Assembly (NCBI GenBank): GCA_016209085.1
Contig: JACQWV010000101.1
Coordinates: forward strand, 1-41,485
Length of the DNA stretch: 41,485 nucleotides
Direction: 5' to 3'
DNA from: Elusimicrobiota bacterium
Lineage (GTDB): Bacteria; Elusimicrobiota; Elusimicrobia; Elusimicrobiales; UBA9959
Below are positions 31,085 through 39,678 of the stretch, in pieces. A program made the position numbers and the translations under genes. The number at the start of each line of letters is the position of its first letter. Position 1 is the stretch's first letter. The notes beneath the pieces are model-generated. The model saw only the letters and a program-made list of their open reading frames with translations. It was not told where the DNA came from and ran no database searches.

Positions 31085-32170
31085 ATGGATGAAAAAGATT
31101 TTAAGAAGATGAGGGAAGAAATAGCTGAGATTGAAGCTAATCTTGCTTCAGGAGTCGTTCCTGCCGGCCGACTGCAGGAGATTGCAAAGAAGCACAGCCG
31201 GCTTAAGGCAATAATGCGGATAAAAGACAAAATAGAGGCTCTTGAAAAAACCGTAACAGAAACCCTAAAAATAGCCGGCGACAAGAACAAAGAATTGGCC
31301 GAACTTGCCCTGTCTGAAGTAACCGGTTTGAAATCGGAAAAAGACAAACTGGAGACGGAGCTTGAAATGATGCTTATCCAGCCTGACCCGGACGATTTTA
31401 AAAACGCGTTTCTGGAAATAAGAGCCGGAGTGGGCGGGGAGGAGTCCTCGCTTTTCGCGTCCGATTTGACGCGAATGTACACAAAGTTCTCTATGTCAAT
31501 GGGGTGGAAGGTTGACGTAGTTGATGTCAATTCCACGGGTTTAAAAGGAGTAAAAAGCGCGGTTTTGTACGTAAGTCGTCGGCATAGCCTCCGACACCTG
31601 TGGCCGCAGAGCGGCTGTTCCGAAGGGGACGGAGTCTATTCATGGCTCAAGTACGAAGGAGGAGTTCACAGGGTTCAGAGAGTCCCGAGAACCGAGGCAT
31701 CAGGCAGGATTCACACTTCTACCGTGACAGTGGCAGTGCTGCCTGAAACGGACGAGGTTGAAGTCAGGATAGACCCGAAAGACCTTAAAATTGACACTTA
31801 CCGTGCAGGCGGCGCCGGCGGACAGAACGTAAACAAAGTTGAGACAGCCGTGAGAATAACCCACATACCGACCCAGATAACGGTTCAGTGCCAGCAGGAA
31901 AGGTCCCAGGGGCAGAACCGGCACAAGGCAATGCAGCTTCTCGCAGCCAAGCTGGCGGCTGCCGCAAAAGAGACCCGGCATGATTCAATAGCTTCTGAAA
32001 GAAAAAAACAGGTCGGCGGCGCCGAGCGTTCCGAGAAGATAAGGACTTATAATTTCCCGCAAAGCAGGATTACTGACCACAGGCTTGGAAAGTCGTGGCA
32101 TAATATGGGAGAGATACTTGAAGGAGATATTAAAAAATTGCTTGAGGAGTTAAGACTGCGGAAACAATGA
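31085..32170 (+). CDS. prfA: Peptide chain release factor 1
   Basis: RF1 recognises UAA and UAG and triggers peptide release. The 361 residues show the GGQ motif (245-247, [13 protein letters not shown]) and the RF1-type PxT codon-recognition motif (P201-T203 in [10 protein letters not shown]). The start lacks a clear Shine-Dalgarno. Between LYVS and [11 protein letters not shown], where the family runs directly from strand to strand, there are 16 extra residues (R165-E180), encoded by exactly 48 bp that include a 45-bp repeat element. The insert lies in domain 2, shortly before the recognition motif, so it must form a tolerated loop. prmC starts inside the last codons (ATGA overlap). Confidence 0.96.
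   Translation: MDEKDFKKMREEIAEIEANLASGVVPAGRLQEIAKKHSRLKAIMRIKDKIEALEKTVTETLKIAGDKNKELAELALSEVTGLKSEKDKLETELEMMLIQPDPDDFKNAFLEIRAGVGGEESSLFASDLTRMYTKFSMSMGWKVDVVDVNSTGLKGVKSAVLYVSRRHSLRHLWPQSGCSEGDGVYSWLKYEGGVHRVQRVPRTEASGRIHTSTVTVAVLPETDEVEVRIDPKDLKIDTYRAGGAGGQNVNKVETAVRITHIPTQITVQCQQERSQGQNRHKAMQLLAAKLAAAAKETRHDSIASERKKQVGGAERSEKIRTYNFPQSRITDHRLGKSWHNMGEILEGDIKKLLEELRLRKQ
31575..31619 (-). repeat. 45-bp in-frame element, prfA copy (opposite orientation)
   Basis: The complement differs from the mltA copy at two positions and from the ROK copy at one. Here it is read from the other strand, giving [14 protein letters not shown]. Confidence 0.92.
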
Positions 32171-33021
32171 AAACAGCGGTTGAAGTCGTAAAGGAAGGGA
32201 TTGAATATCTCGCAGGCAGTGGGTTATCCGAGCCTGAGCTTAATTCCCAGTGGCTGCTTGCAAGCGTTCTGGGATTGAAACGCCTGGAAATTATTGCCGG
32301 ACCGGATTTGCCCGTGGAAAAAAGCCGGATTTCAGTTTACAGAAAACTTCTGAAACAGAGAGCAGGCAATGTCCCGCTTTCTTACGTGACGGGGTTTCAT
32401 GATTTCATGGGCATTGAACTGGAAGTATGTCCGGGCGTTTTCATCCCCAGGCCCGAGACCGAAGAGCTGGTTGAAAAAATTCTGCAATTTATTGGTAAGA
32501 AAAGCGTTAGAATCCTGGATTTCGGCACGGGGTCGGGCTGTATAGCCGTTGCGCTTGCGTCGGCGCTGTTCAGTTGCAAAATAACAGCTGTAGATTCTTC
32601 GGCCAAAGCCCTTGCAGTTGCGAAAAAAAACGCTCTTAAACATAATTTGTCAAAGAAAATGATTTTTCTGAAAGCCGGCTCCGTTAAGGACGTTCCCGGC
32701 ACGTTTCACCTGATAGTTTCAAATCCTCCGTACATACCTGTCTGCGTTATAAAAGGGCTTGACGCAGAAGTCAGGGCTGAGCCGAGAAAAGCGATTGACG
32801 GCGGGAAAGACGGATTAAAATGGATAAAGCGCATTGTCATGGAAGCGCCTTTGAAACTTCGGCCCGCCGGAGCGCTTTTTATGGAAATCGGGGCTGACCA
32901 GAAACAAAAAATAGAGCCTTTGTTTTCCGGAAAACCGTGGCGGAAAGTGGAATTCATAAAAGACTATAATAACAGATACAGGTTTGTAAAAGGACAGGTA
33001 ACTGCAGTGGTTAGTGAATAG
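32167..33021 (+). CDS. prmC: Release factor glutamine methyltransferase
   Basis: PrmC methylates the glutamine of the GGQ motif of release factors using SAM. The 284 residues have an N-terminal helical domain, SAM-binding [13 protein letters not shown], and the catalytic NPPYIP motif near residue 182. The start overlaps the prfA stop, linking enzyme and substrate translation. The last residues (VTAVVSE) and the region after the stop are built from TAGTG/GGTTAGT repeats rather than family sequence. Confidence 0.95.
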   Translation: MKTAVEVVKEGIEYLAGSGLSEPELNSQWLLASVLGLKRLEIIAGPDLPVEKSRISVYRKLLKQRAGNVPLSYVTGFHDFMGIELEVCPGVFIPRPETEELVEKILQFIGKKSVRILDFGTGSGCIAVALASALFSCKITAVDSSAKALAVAKKNALKHNLSKKMIFLKAGSVKDVPGTFHLIVSNPPYIPVCVIKGLDAEVRAEPRKAIDGGKDGLKWIKRIVMEAPLKLRPAGALFMEIGADQKQKIEPLFSGKPWRKVEFIKDYNNRYRFVKGQVTAVVSE

Positions 33022-33033
33022 TGGAGAGTGCCG

Positions 33034-33068
33034 AGTGGTTAGTAACTAACCACCAATCACTAACCACT
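33034..33068. repeat. Hairpin repeat between prmC and murA
   Basis: AGTGGTTAGT (33034-33043) and its exact complement (33059-33068) with a 15-nt loop, within a run of related GGTTAGTG/CACTAACC words. It has no T tract. Confidence 0.7.
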
Positions 33069-33097
33069 ATCCACTGAAGTTAAAGGGTGTGACACCT

Positions 33098-34354
33098 ATG
33101 GACAGTTTTGCGATTGACGGCGGGCACCGGCTTTCCGGCGAGATTAAAATAAGCGGATCTAAAAACGCGGCTCTTCCCATAATAGCCGCCTCCCTGCTTA
33201 CCGTAGAGAAATGCGAAATAAGCAACGTTCCCGACTTGATGGACATAAAAACGTCTTTTGACCTTCTGAATCATTTAGGCAAAAAATGCTGTTTCGGGTT
33301 CGGAACGTTCAGCGCCCAGGAGCGGGGCAGCATAAGACATCACGCGCCTTATGATTTAGTCAGAAGAATGAGGGCTTCCGTGCTTGTGGCAGGGGCTCTT
33401 TTAGCCAGATTCAAAAAAGCCAGGTTTTCTCTTCCGGGCGGATGTTCCATCGGAGTGAGACCCATAGACATTCATCTTGAAGCGTTCAAAAAACTCGGAG
33501 CTGAAATAACCTATGAACGCGGGGACGTGGCGTTGAGCGCGAAAAAACTCAGGCCCGCAAAGATAAAATTCCGCTTCCCGAGCGTAGGCGCTACTGAAAA
33601 TCTGATGATGGCGGCAACGCTCGTAGCCGGGACAACCGTGCTTGAAAACTGCGCCATGGAGCCGGAGATTATCGACCTTGCCGGAGCTCTGCGGAGCATG
33701 GGAGCGCGGATTGAAGGGGACGGCACTGCCAGGATAAAAATAAAAGGCGTTTCAAAACTTTCCGGCCTCAAGCACAGGGTGATTCCGGACAGAATAGAAA
33801 CAGGCACTTTTATGATTATGTGCGCCGCTGCCGGCGGCCGGTTAAGGCTTGTCGGAGCCGAACCGGGGAATTCAGCCGTTCTCATAAAAGCTTTGCGGAA
33901 ATCGGGTGTTTCCGTAAGCGCGGCGAAAGACGCGGTGCTGGTAGAATCTTCGGGCCTGCGGCCGGCTCCGGTAAACGTAAAGACGGAGCCGCATCCGGGC
34001 TTTCCGACCGATTTACAGGCCGTCTGGATGGCTTATATGGCAAGATGCAGGGGCAAATGCGAGATAGAGGAAAATATTTTTGAAAACAGATTCATACACG
34101 CGGCTGAACTGATGAGAATGGGAGCAAGCATTTACCTGTCAAACAACAAGGCGTTTATACACGGCGCTGACAAACTTACAGGCGCTCCTGTGATGGCTTC
34201 GGACATAAGGGCGGGAGCGGGTCTTATAACCGCAGCCCTGGCCGCAAAAGGCCAGTCATTTATAAGAAGGGTTTATCACATTGACAGGGGCTACGAGAGA
34301 ATAGAGGAAAAACTTAAAGCTGTCGGCGCAAAGATAGAAAGAATCAGGAGTTAG
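33098..34354 (+). CDS. murA: UDP-N-acetylglucosamine 1-carboxyvinyltransferase
   Basis: MurA transfers enolpyruvate from PEP to UDP-GlcNAc, the first committed step of peptidoglycan synthesis. The protein shows the KN motif (SGSKNAALPI), the catalytic cysteine loop (PGGCSIGVRPIDIH), SVGATENLMMAA and FPTDLQA. Cysteine, not aspartate, at the active site predicts fosfomycin sensitivity of the enzyme. ATG 33098 has AAAGGG upstream; GTG 33089 is also in frame. It follows prmC after a repeat-rich 76-bp gap. Confidence 0.96.
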   Translation: MDSFAIDGGHRLSGEIKISGSKNAALPIIAASLLTVEKCEISNVPDLMDIKTSFDLLNHLGKKCCFGFGTFSAQERGSIRHHAPYDLVRRMRASVLVAGALLARFKKARFSLPGGCSIGVRPIDIHLEAFKKLGAEITYERGDVALSAKKLRPAKIKFRFPSVGATENLMMAATLVAGTTVLENCAMEPEIIDLAGALRSMGARIEGDGTARIKIKGVSKLSGLKHRVIPDRIETGTFMIMCAAAGGRLRLVGAEPGNSAVLIKALRKSGVSVSAAKDAVLVESSGLRPAPVNVKTEPHPGFPTDLQAVWMAYMARCRGKCEIEENIFENRFIHAAELMRMGASIYLSNNKAFIHGADKLTGAPVMASDIRAGAGLITAALAAKGQSFIRRVYHIDRGYERIEEKLKAVGAKIERIRS

Positions 34355-34357
34355 TGC

Positions 34358-34469
34358 CAGTGGTTAGTGTCAGTATCAGAATCAGGGAGAAAAATAATTT
34401 ACTCCACACTATCACTATTCACTAAACTAATCACTGACACTTACACTTGCACTTGCACTTACACTGCTT
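34358..34469. repeat. Repeat-rich gap between murA and folC
   Basis: GTTAGTGTCAGTA near the start is an imperfect complement of CACTGACACTTAC near the end, and CACTTA/CACTTG hexamers (34440-34464) run up to the folC start. No gene is seen. Confidence 0.6.
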
Positions 34470-34473
34470 ATAT

Positions 34474-35751
34474 ATGACTTTTGAAGAAGCGCAAAAAATA
34501 TTGATAGAAAGACAGAGTTTCGTCAAGAAAAACGGGCTTGAAAGAGTCTACAGGTGCCTTGAAAAACTGGGCAATCCCCAGGACAAAATAAAATGCGTCC
34601 ACATAACCGGCACCAACGGCAAAGGTTCTACTGCGGCCATGTTTGACGGCATATTAAGAGCCGCCGGATACAAGACCGGCCTTTACACCTCCCCGCACCT
34701 GATTGACATAAGAGAAAGAATCCGTCTTGACGGGAACAAAATTGAAAAGGAGGAATTCGCGCGGATTTTTCAGGAGGTTTTTGAAAACGGCGAGGACCTT
34801 AGCTTTTTTGAAATCATCACCTGCATGGCTTTCGTATTTTTCTGCAGAAAGGGAGTAGACATCGCGGCGCTTGAGGTCGGGATAGGCGGGAGATTAGACA
34901 CTACGAACGTGATTCGCTCCCCGGTTTTGTGCGTTATCACTTCGGTGGACATTGACCATACGAAATTTCTGGGAAACGACCTTTATTCAATAGGCTGGCA
35001 GAAGGCCGGCATAATGAAAAAGCGCTCGGTATGCATAAGTCCGCGTCTCAAAGAAGAAGTAGAGAACGCCCTGAGAAAGTCCGCTCTTGAAACGGAATCC
35101 GGGCTCGTATTCGTTGACCCTTTTTTCAGAATAGAGGAATACGGCTGGGATTCCGGACGGATGAAAATTCTGAACAGGAACAACGGAAAAAACTATGAAG
35201 TCGGCGTTATCGGCGACAAACAGGCGTTAAACGCATCAATTGCGGTTGAGGGAATCAGGATCCTGGCTGAAAAAGGATTCGCCGTAAGCGAAGAGGCTAT
35301 CAGAAACGGATTTAAAAACTTAAACTGGCCCGGCAGATTTCAGATTATAGTAAACGGCGGCCGGGTTTTTATTCTTGACGGCGCCCACAACATGGAAGCG
35401 ATGGAGTCTTTCATCCATACCTTTCAGAAATCCCCTTTTTACGGCAGGGATGCCGCTTTCGTGTTCGGAATGCTGATGGAAAAGGATTATAAGAACGTTC
35501 TTAAATTCATCGCTCCTCATGTCTCAAGAATCGTGTTTACTGCTTCGGATTATTCAAGGGCTCTTGACCCGCATCTGCTTTCAGACGAATTTTCAAAAGT
35601 AAACAATGACTGCGACATTGAGGTTCATTCAAGCATAGAAGCGGCTTTGGAATCGGCGTCAAAGTCAAAATACGCGGCAGTGATCGGCTCTTTTTATCTC
35701 GTGGGAGCGGCGTTGGAAATTCTTCAAAAATCGGGGGTTGAAAAGGTATGA
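34474..35751 (+). CDS. folC: Folylpolyglutamate synthase / dihydrofolate synthase
   Basis: FolC adds glutamate to dihydropteroate or to folates. The 425 residues carry the P-loop ITGTNGKGST, SPHLIDIRERI, EVGIGGRLDTTNVI, the DHTKFLG region and a C-terminal domain with LDGAHN, typical of the Mur-ligase-related family. The frame is open from 34447, but those nine codons (HLHLHCLY) come from a CACTTG hexamer repeat, so ATG 34474 is chosen. The stop overlaps the start of the ROK kinase gene (ATGA). Confidence 0.94.
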   Translation: MTFEEAQKILIERQSFVKKNGLERVYRCLEKLGNPQDKIKCVHITGTNGKGSTAAMFDGILRAAGYKTGLYTSPHLIDIRERIRLDGNKIEKEEFARIFQEVFENGEDLSFFEIITCMAFVFFCRKGVDIAALEVGIGGRLDTTNVIRSPVLCVITSVDIDHTKFLGNDLYSIGWQKAGIMKKRSVCISPRLKEEVENALRKSALETESGLVFVDPFFRIEEYGWDSGRMKILNRNNGKNYEVGVIGDKQALNASIAVEGIRILAEKGFAVSEEAIRNGFKNLNWPGRFQIIVNGGRVFILDGAHNMEAMESFIHTFQKSPFYGRDAAFVFGMLMEKDYKNVLKFIAPHVSRIVFTASDYSRALDPHLLSDEFSKVNNDCDIEVHSSIEAALESASKSKYAAVIGSFYLVGAALEILQKSGVEKV

Positions 35752-36833
35752 TCGGCATAGGCATAGATATCGGCGCCACGAACACTAAAATGGCGGTAGT
35801 AAATAATGCGGGGAAAATACTTAAAGAAACAAAGTTCCGCACTGCTGATTATAAAACCTGCGGCAGTTTTATAAAAGAATTATGCCGCATTACGAACGAA
35901 TGGAAAAAAGAATTTGACCCGGCTGTAAAGTCAATCGGCATGGGAATTGCGGGCGACGTGGACCCGGAAAAAGGAATTCTGAGGTTTTCCCCCAACCTGA
36001 GAGGCTGGAAAAACGTGGAGCTGGCAGGGCCGGTAAAAAAACAAACAGGCCTGTTCTGCGTGCTTGAAAACGACGCAAACATGGCGGCATGGGGCGCGTA
36101 CGCGGTGGAATTAAAGAAGAAATATAAAAACGTGCTGGCCGTGACTCTCGGGACCGGAGTGGGAGGGGGTTTGATAATCAACGGAAACCTGTATCACGGC
36201 TCAAACGGCTCGGCCGGGGAAATAGGGCATGTGAAGATAGCAGAGGGCGGCAGGATTTGCCATTGCGGCGCCGGCGGATGCATGGAGGCTTATGTGGGCA
36301 GTTATGCTTTGATGGATTATGCCGCAAGTCTGATTCGCGACACGGGAGCTTTTGTAAGAAAGTATTCGGGCCCGGAACAACGAGCCTCCGGCGGAACAGC
36401 CGCACTGCGGCCACAGGTGTCGGAGGCTATGCCGACGACCTCATCAGGTGTCGGGCGCTCCCCCAGACACCAACCCGGTTGGTGTGGGGGCTATGCCGCC
36501 CGACCGGAACGCGTGAAATTCAACACAATCTGCCTTACGCGGGCGGCTGCCGGGAAAAACAAAACAGCTCTTAAAATATGGCATGAATTCGGAGTAAATC
36601 TCGGTAAAGGCCTTTCAGGCGCGGTTTTGATTCTTAATCCCGCGAGCCTTGTTTTTACCGGCGGAGTTTCCAAAGCCTCAAAATATTTCATGAGCGGTCT
36701 TAAAGAAGTCTTTTCAAGGCAGACGATAAAAACTCCTTTTGAGCGGTTGAAAATCGTCGTCTCCCAAAACGCGGACCTGGGGTGTCTTGGCGCCGCGCTT
36801 TTCGGAATAGAGAAGTACATCAACCTTGAGTAA
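35748..36833 (+). CDS. ROK-family sugar kinase (glucokinase-like)
   Basis: The protein is a ROK kinase, probably phosphorylating glucose or a related sugar. The ATP motif is GIDIGATNTKMAVV, the substrate motif GNDAN is present as ENDANMAAWG, GTGVGGG is followed by EIGH, and the zinc motif is CHCGAGGCMEAY. Between FVRKYSG and VKFNTICLTRAA there are about 45 extra residues (about 212-256), encoded by two adjacent palindromic repeats, the first a 45-bp element identical to that in prfA except at one position. The insert lies after the zinc motif in the C-terminal lobe. It overlaps folC and the LptD-like gene, which implies cotranscription. Confidence 0.9.
   Translation: MIGIGIDIGATNTKMAVVNNAGKILKETKFRTADYKTCGSFIKELCRITNEWKKEFDPAVKSIGMGIAGDVDPEKGILRFSPNLRGWKNVELAGPVKKQTGLFCVLENDANMAAWGAYAVELKKKYKNVLAVTLGTGVGGGLIINGNLYHGSNGSAGEIGHVKIAEGGRICHCGAGGCMEAYVGSYALMDYAASLIRDTGAFVRKYSGPEQRASGGTAALRPQVSEAMPTTSSGVGRSPRHQPGWCGGYAARPERVKFNTICLTRAAAGKNKTALKIWHEFGVNLGKGLSGAVLILNPASLVFTGGVSKASKYFMSGLKEVFSRQTIKTPFERLKIVVSQNADLGCLGAALFGIEKYINLE
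36385..36505 (+). repeat. Two in-frame palindromic elements in the ROK kinase gene
   Basis: The first, 36395-36439, is a 45-bp element ([15 protein letters not shown]). The second, 36450-36504, is a long hairpin: GTCGGGCG/CGCCCGAC outside, then CCCCC/GGGGG, then ACACCAACC-C-GGTTGGTGT. It ends with GGCTATGCCG, a motif shared with the 45-bp element. Confidence 0.9.
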
Positions 36834-38914
36834 TGAAAACACTTTTCTTTTCCTTCCTGATTTTTTTACCTGTCGCTTACGGCCAGTCGCCGTCCTGGAA
36901 TATTTTCCCTTCCACTGAAACAAGCCGCGTGAGATTTAGCTGTGAAAAGGTTGAATTCTCGGACACGGACAGAAGCTTCCGTCTAAAAGAGAAAGTCGTG
37001 ATAGACGCAATGTCTACGGACAACTCTATTGAAAGGAGAATCACTTCAAACGAGGTCCAGATTTACACTTCAAGCAAAGTCATCCATTCTCCGGGAAGTC
37101 TGGAAATGCTGGACAGGCAGGGAAACCTCGTTTCCGGAGAGTGGGGTTTTTTCGACTATGATAAAAATACGGGCAGTATCAGGAACGGCAGGCTTGACTC
37201 GGATAATTTCATTTTTACGGGACGGCGCATTGAAGTCACGAAGGACAGATATGTTTACAGAAAAGCCCGGATTACGGCCTGCGATTTCCTCAGTCCGCAT
37301 TACAAAATAAAATCCTCAAAGATGATACTGGAGCCGGGCAGGAAATTTACCGCGTATAATAATCTGTTTTACGTGGGAAAAATTCCGGTTTTTTATTTTC
37401 CGGTCATTTACAAGCCGCTTGGCTCCGACGCTCCTTTTGTCACGACAATAAGACCCGGATACGACGATAGAAACGGTTTTTACGTCAAAACCACCCTGAG
37501 CCGCAGATTCAGCCCGGAGCTGGGGGGAAAACTTTTCCTGGATTATTTTTCAAAAAAGGGATTCGGAACAGGCGCGGAAATAGACCATCATAAACAGGAC
37601 GACAGAAGAATAAACCTTTCTATTTATTCCATAAAGGAAAGCGGCCTTCCAGGCTACAGATGGGGCTTGAGCGGAGGCCAGTGGCAGAAACTGGGAACTC
37701 TCCCGAGGAATTCGGACGTGAATTATTATCTCCAGTCATACTTCAGGCTTATGTCGGACCCCGGATTTAACAATGATTTTTTCAGATCAAACCCCTTTGC
37801 CGTAAGTCCCGACAAGCAGGCGAACGGCGCAATCGTAAGAAATTCAAATTTCACGGTGACGAGAATTACGTTTTACAAAGACTACCGGATAACGCCGGAC
37901 CGCTCGGGTTTTTATAAATCAGCGGAAGCTGCCCCGAGAATCGATTTCCAGACCATTCCGCTGAAATTTCCGGGACTTCCGTTTTTAAACACTTTCAACG
38001 CGTATTTTGAAAGCCTAAGCCGCGCCGATGTGCCGTGGCGGGAAAAAACAGGCAAAACAAACTGGACTGTTTCCTATAATTACCCGGTTTCAAAACGCAT
38101 TACGCTTTATCCCGCTCTTTTTTATGAAGAATCGGTTTTTATTTCCACGAGCCCGTATACGGATACGGCCTGGACCGGCAGATACGGAACAAGGATAAAT
38201 TTACGCTGGAGCAAACTCTGGGGTTCTTTTGACATGGGATATTCCATCAGGAAACGCCTTGAAATCGGCAGATTCAGGGACGACGTCTCAGACCCGGACA
38301 AAGGCATTGAGGAGGAGACTCTTTCGCACGAGACTTTTATAAGACCTTCCGGCAAGATTTTTGTCAGGGCAAGAACCTCGTACGACTTGAAGGAGTATCC
38401 GGCCATGTCTTTTGCTGAGAGGTTCTCGCCGATTACTCTTGACGTTTCCTATGCCCCCTCGTCTAATCTTAATTTATACGTACAGGACGTTTACGACATC
38501 GCTTCCGGAAACGAGAGCTTTATATCGCAGGTCATGACCGGGGACGATGAAAATTATTTCGGCCTTGGAATTTCCAATTACGCAGCCGTTCGCAGAGAAT
38601 ATCTGTTCCATCAGACTTTCGGAATCAAACCCGGAAAAATATCGTGGAGAATGGAAGCAATCCTGCGTTACAAAATGCAGATAGAGGACGACATGGATTT
38701 TAAAGGTTTAAGCTTTTTTGAGAAGAGCCTGCTTTTATACAAGGATTTTCATGACTTTAGAACCAAATGGAGGCTGACTTTCCGGCCCGGAGTAAAAGAA
38801 TTTTTCTTCATGGTCAATCTGAAGATAAACGACAGGCAGAGAAGAAGCGCCATAGGAGCCGAATCCGACGGGTTCTGGCATCCATGGAGAAAAGAGGACG
38901 AGGAAAGGGATTAA
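36833..38914 (+). CDS. lptD: LPS-assembly protein LptD-like (OstA)
   Basis: This 693-residue outer-membrane protein probably inserts lipopolysaccharide. A signal peptide (residues 1-19, ending AYGQ) precedes an OstA-type periplasmic domain (about 35-150: FSCEKVEFSDTDRSFRLKE..., HSPGSLEMLDRQG..., RNGRL, YKIKSSKMIL) and a large barrel with many aromatic strands. The conserved FYVGKIPVFYFPVIYKPLG links the two parts. It indicates a two-membrane cell. The N-terminal start overlaps the ROK stop by one base. The stop is followed by a short CAGTAAC repeat. LptE is not seen. Confidence 0.88.
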   Translation: MKTLFFSFLIFLPVAYGQSPSWNIFPSTETSRVRFSCEKVEFSDTDRSFRLKEKVVIDAMSTDNSIERRITSNEVQIYTSSKVIHSPGSLEMLDRQGNLVSGEWGFFDYDKNTGSIRNGRLDSDNFIFTGRRIEVTKDRYVYRKARITACDFLSPHYKIKSSKMILEPGRKFTAYNNLFYVGKIPVFYFPVIYKPLGSDAPFVTTIRPGYDDRNGFYVKTTLSRRFSPELGGKLFLDYFSKKGFGTGAEIDHHKQDDRRINLSIYSIKESGLPGYRWGLSGGQWQKLGTLPRNSDVNYYLQSYFRLMSDPGFNNDFFRSNPFAVSPDKQANGAIVRNSNFTVTRITFYKDYRITPDRSGFYKSAEAAPRIDFQTIPLKFPGLPFLNTFNAYFESLSRADVPWREKTGKTNWTVSYNYPVSKRITLYPALFYEESVFISTSPYTDTAWTGRYGTRINLRWSKLWGSFDMGYSIRKRLEIGRFRDDVSDPDKGIEEETLSHETFIRPSGKIFVRARTSYDLKEYPAMSFAERFSPITLDVSYAPSSNLNLYVQDVYDIASGNESFISQVMTGDDENYFGLGISNYAAVRREYLFHQTFGIKPGKISWRMEAILRYKMQIEDDMDFKGLSFFEKSLLLYKDFHDFRTKWRLTFRPGVKEFFFMVNLKINDRQRRSAIGAESDGFWHPWRKEDEERD

Positions 38915-38918
38915 AAGA

Positions 38919-38932
38919 CAGTAACCAGTAAA
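38919..38932. repeat. CAGTAAC repeat between lptD and the HepT-like gene
   Basis: CAGTAAC and CAGTAAA, two units, 4 nt after the lptD stop and just before the TTG start of the next gene. Confidence 0.6.
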
Positions 38933-38937
38933 GCAGT

Positions 38938-39336
38938 TTGCAAAAGGCGGTTAATTCCCTTGAACGGGCGTTAGAAGTTGCTTCTTCTCACATTAAAGGG
39001 GCAAGCGACAGTGAACAGGAAAAAGTTATCAGGGCTGGAGTTATACAAACTTTTGAATTCACTTATGAACTGTGCTGGAAGTTTATAAAACGATGGCTTG
39101 AAGCCAACGGCGAAGGAGCGTCTGTTGACGGCGCGACAAGAAAAGAAGTCTTTCGTATCGCTGCGGAAAAGCAGTTGATAGAGAATGTGGAATTATGGTT
39201 TGAGTATACTAAAGCAAGAAACGAAATCGCGCATACCTATAACCCTGATACTGCGCAAGAGGTTTACCAGAAAGCCATAAAATTTATTAGGGATGCGGAA
39301 TTGCTGTTGAAGAAACTGGAAAGCAAAAATGATTAA
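38938..39336 (+). CDS. HI0074/HepT-like nucleotidyltransferase substrate-binding protein
   Basis: This 132-residue, all-helical protein belongs to the HI0074 family, related to HEPN/HepT. Helix motifs are IQTFEFTYELCWKFIKRWLE and the HEPN-like R-x4-H (ARNEIAH). Family members pair with a minimal nucleotidyltransferase, in several cases as a toxin-antitoxin pair in which the HEPN protein is an RNase and the transferase modifies it. TTG 38938 is the only available start; the N-terminus begins just after a CAGTAAC repeat and may have lost a few residues. It overlaps the transferase gene by 8 nt. Confidence 0.85.
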   Translation: MQKAVNSLERALEVASSHIKGASDSEQEKVIRAGVIQTFEFTYELCWKFIKRWLEANGEGASVDGATRKEVFRIAAEKQLIENVELWFEYTKARNEIAHTYNPDTAQEVYQKAIKFIRDAELLLKKLESKND

Positions 39337-39619
39337 CGCGCCTAAACAGTATCTTTTGACTATTAAGAGGATACTGCAAAAGCATTTATCTGATGCCCAA
39401 ATAAGAGCTTTCGGTTCCCGCGTAGTAGGAAAATCTAAAATATATTCAGATTTGGATTTGGTTATTGTGGCAAAAACAAAGGTTAATTCAAAAGTCTTGA
39501 TGAAGCTTAAAGAAGAATTTGAAGAATCCGATGTCCCCTTCCGCGTTGATATTATTGATTGGCATAGAATATCCGAGGAGTTTAAGCGAATTATTAATAG
39601 GCAGTATGAAGTTCTATAA
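39329..39619 (+). CDS. Minimal nucleotidyltransferase (MntA/HI0073-like)
   Basis: This 96-residue protein has the nucleotidyltransferase signature GSRVVGKSKIYSDLDLVIV (GSxxxG and DxD) and a third acidic residue in VDIIDWHRI. It is the standard partner of the overlapping HepT-like gene. In characterised pairs the transferase adds AMP to the HEPN partner and neutralises it. The pair is more A+T rich than the flanking genes and lies between lptD and a decayed epimerase gene, a typical accessory location. Confidence 0.87.
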   Translation: MINAPKQYLLTIKRILQKHLSDAQIRAFGSRVVGKSKIYSDLDLVIVAKTKVNSKVLMKLKEEFEESDVPFRVDIIDWHRISEEFKRIINRQYEVL

Positions 39620-39678
39620 CATTACAAAATAGACGCGGGATTTCACCAATAAAAACCAACAATGATAAACTTAAAAAT

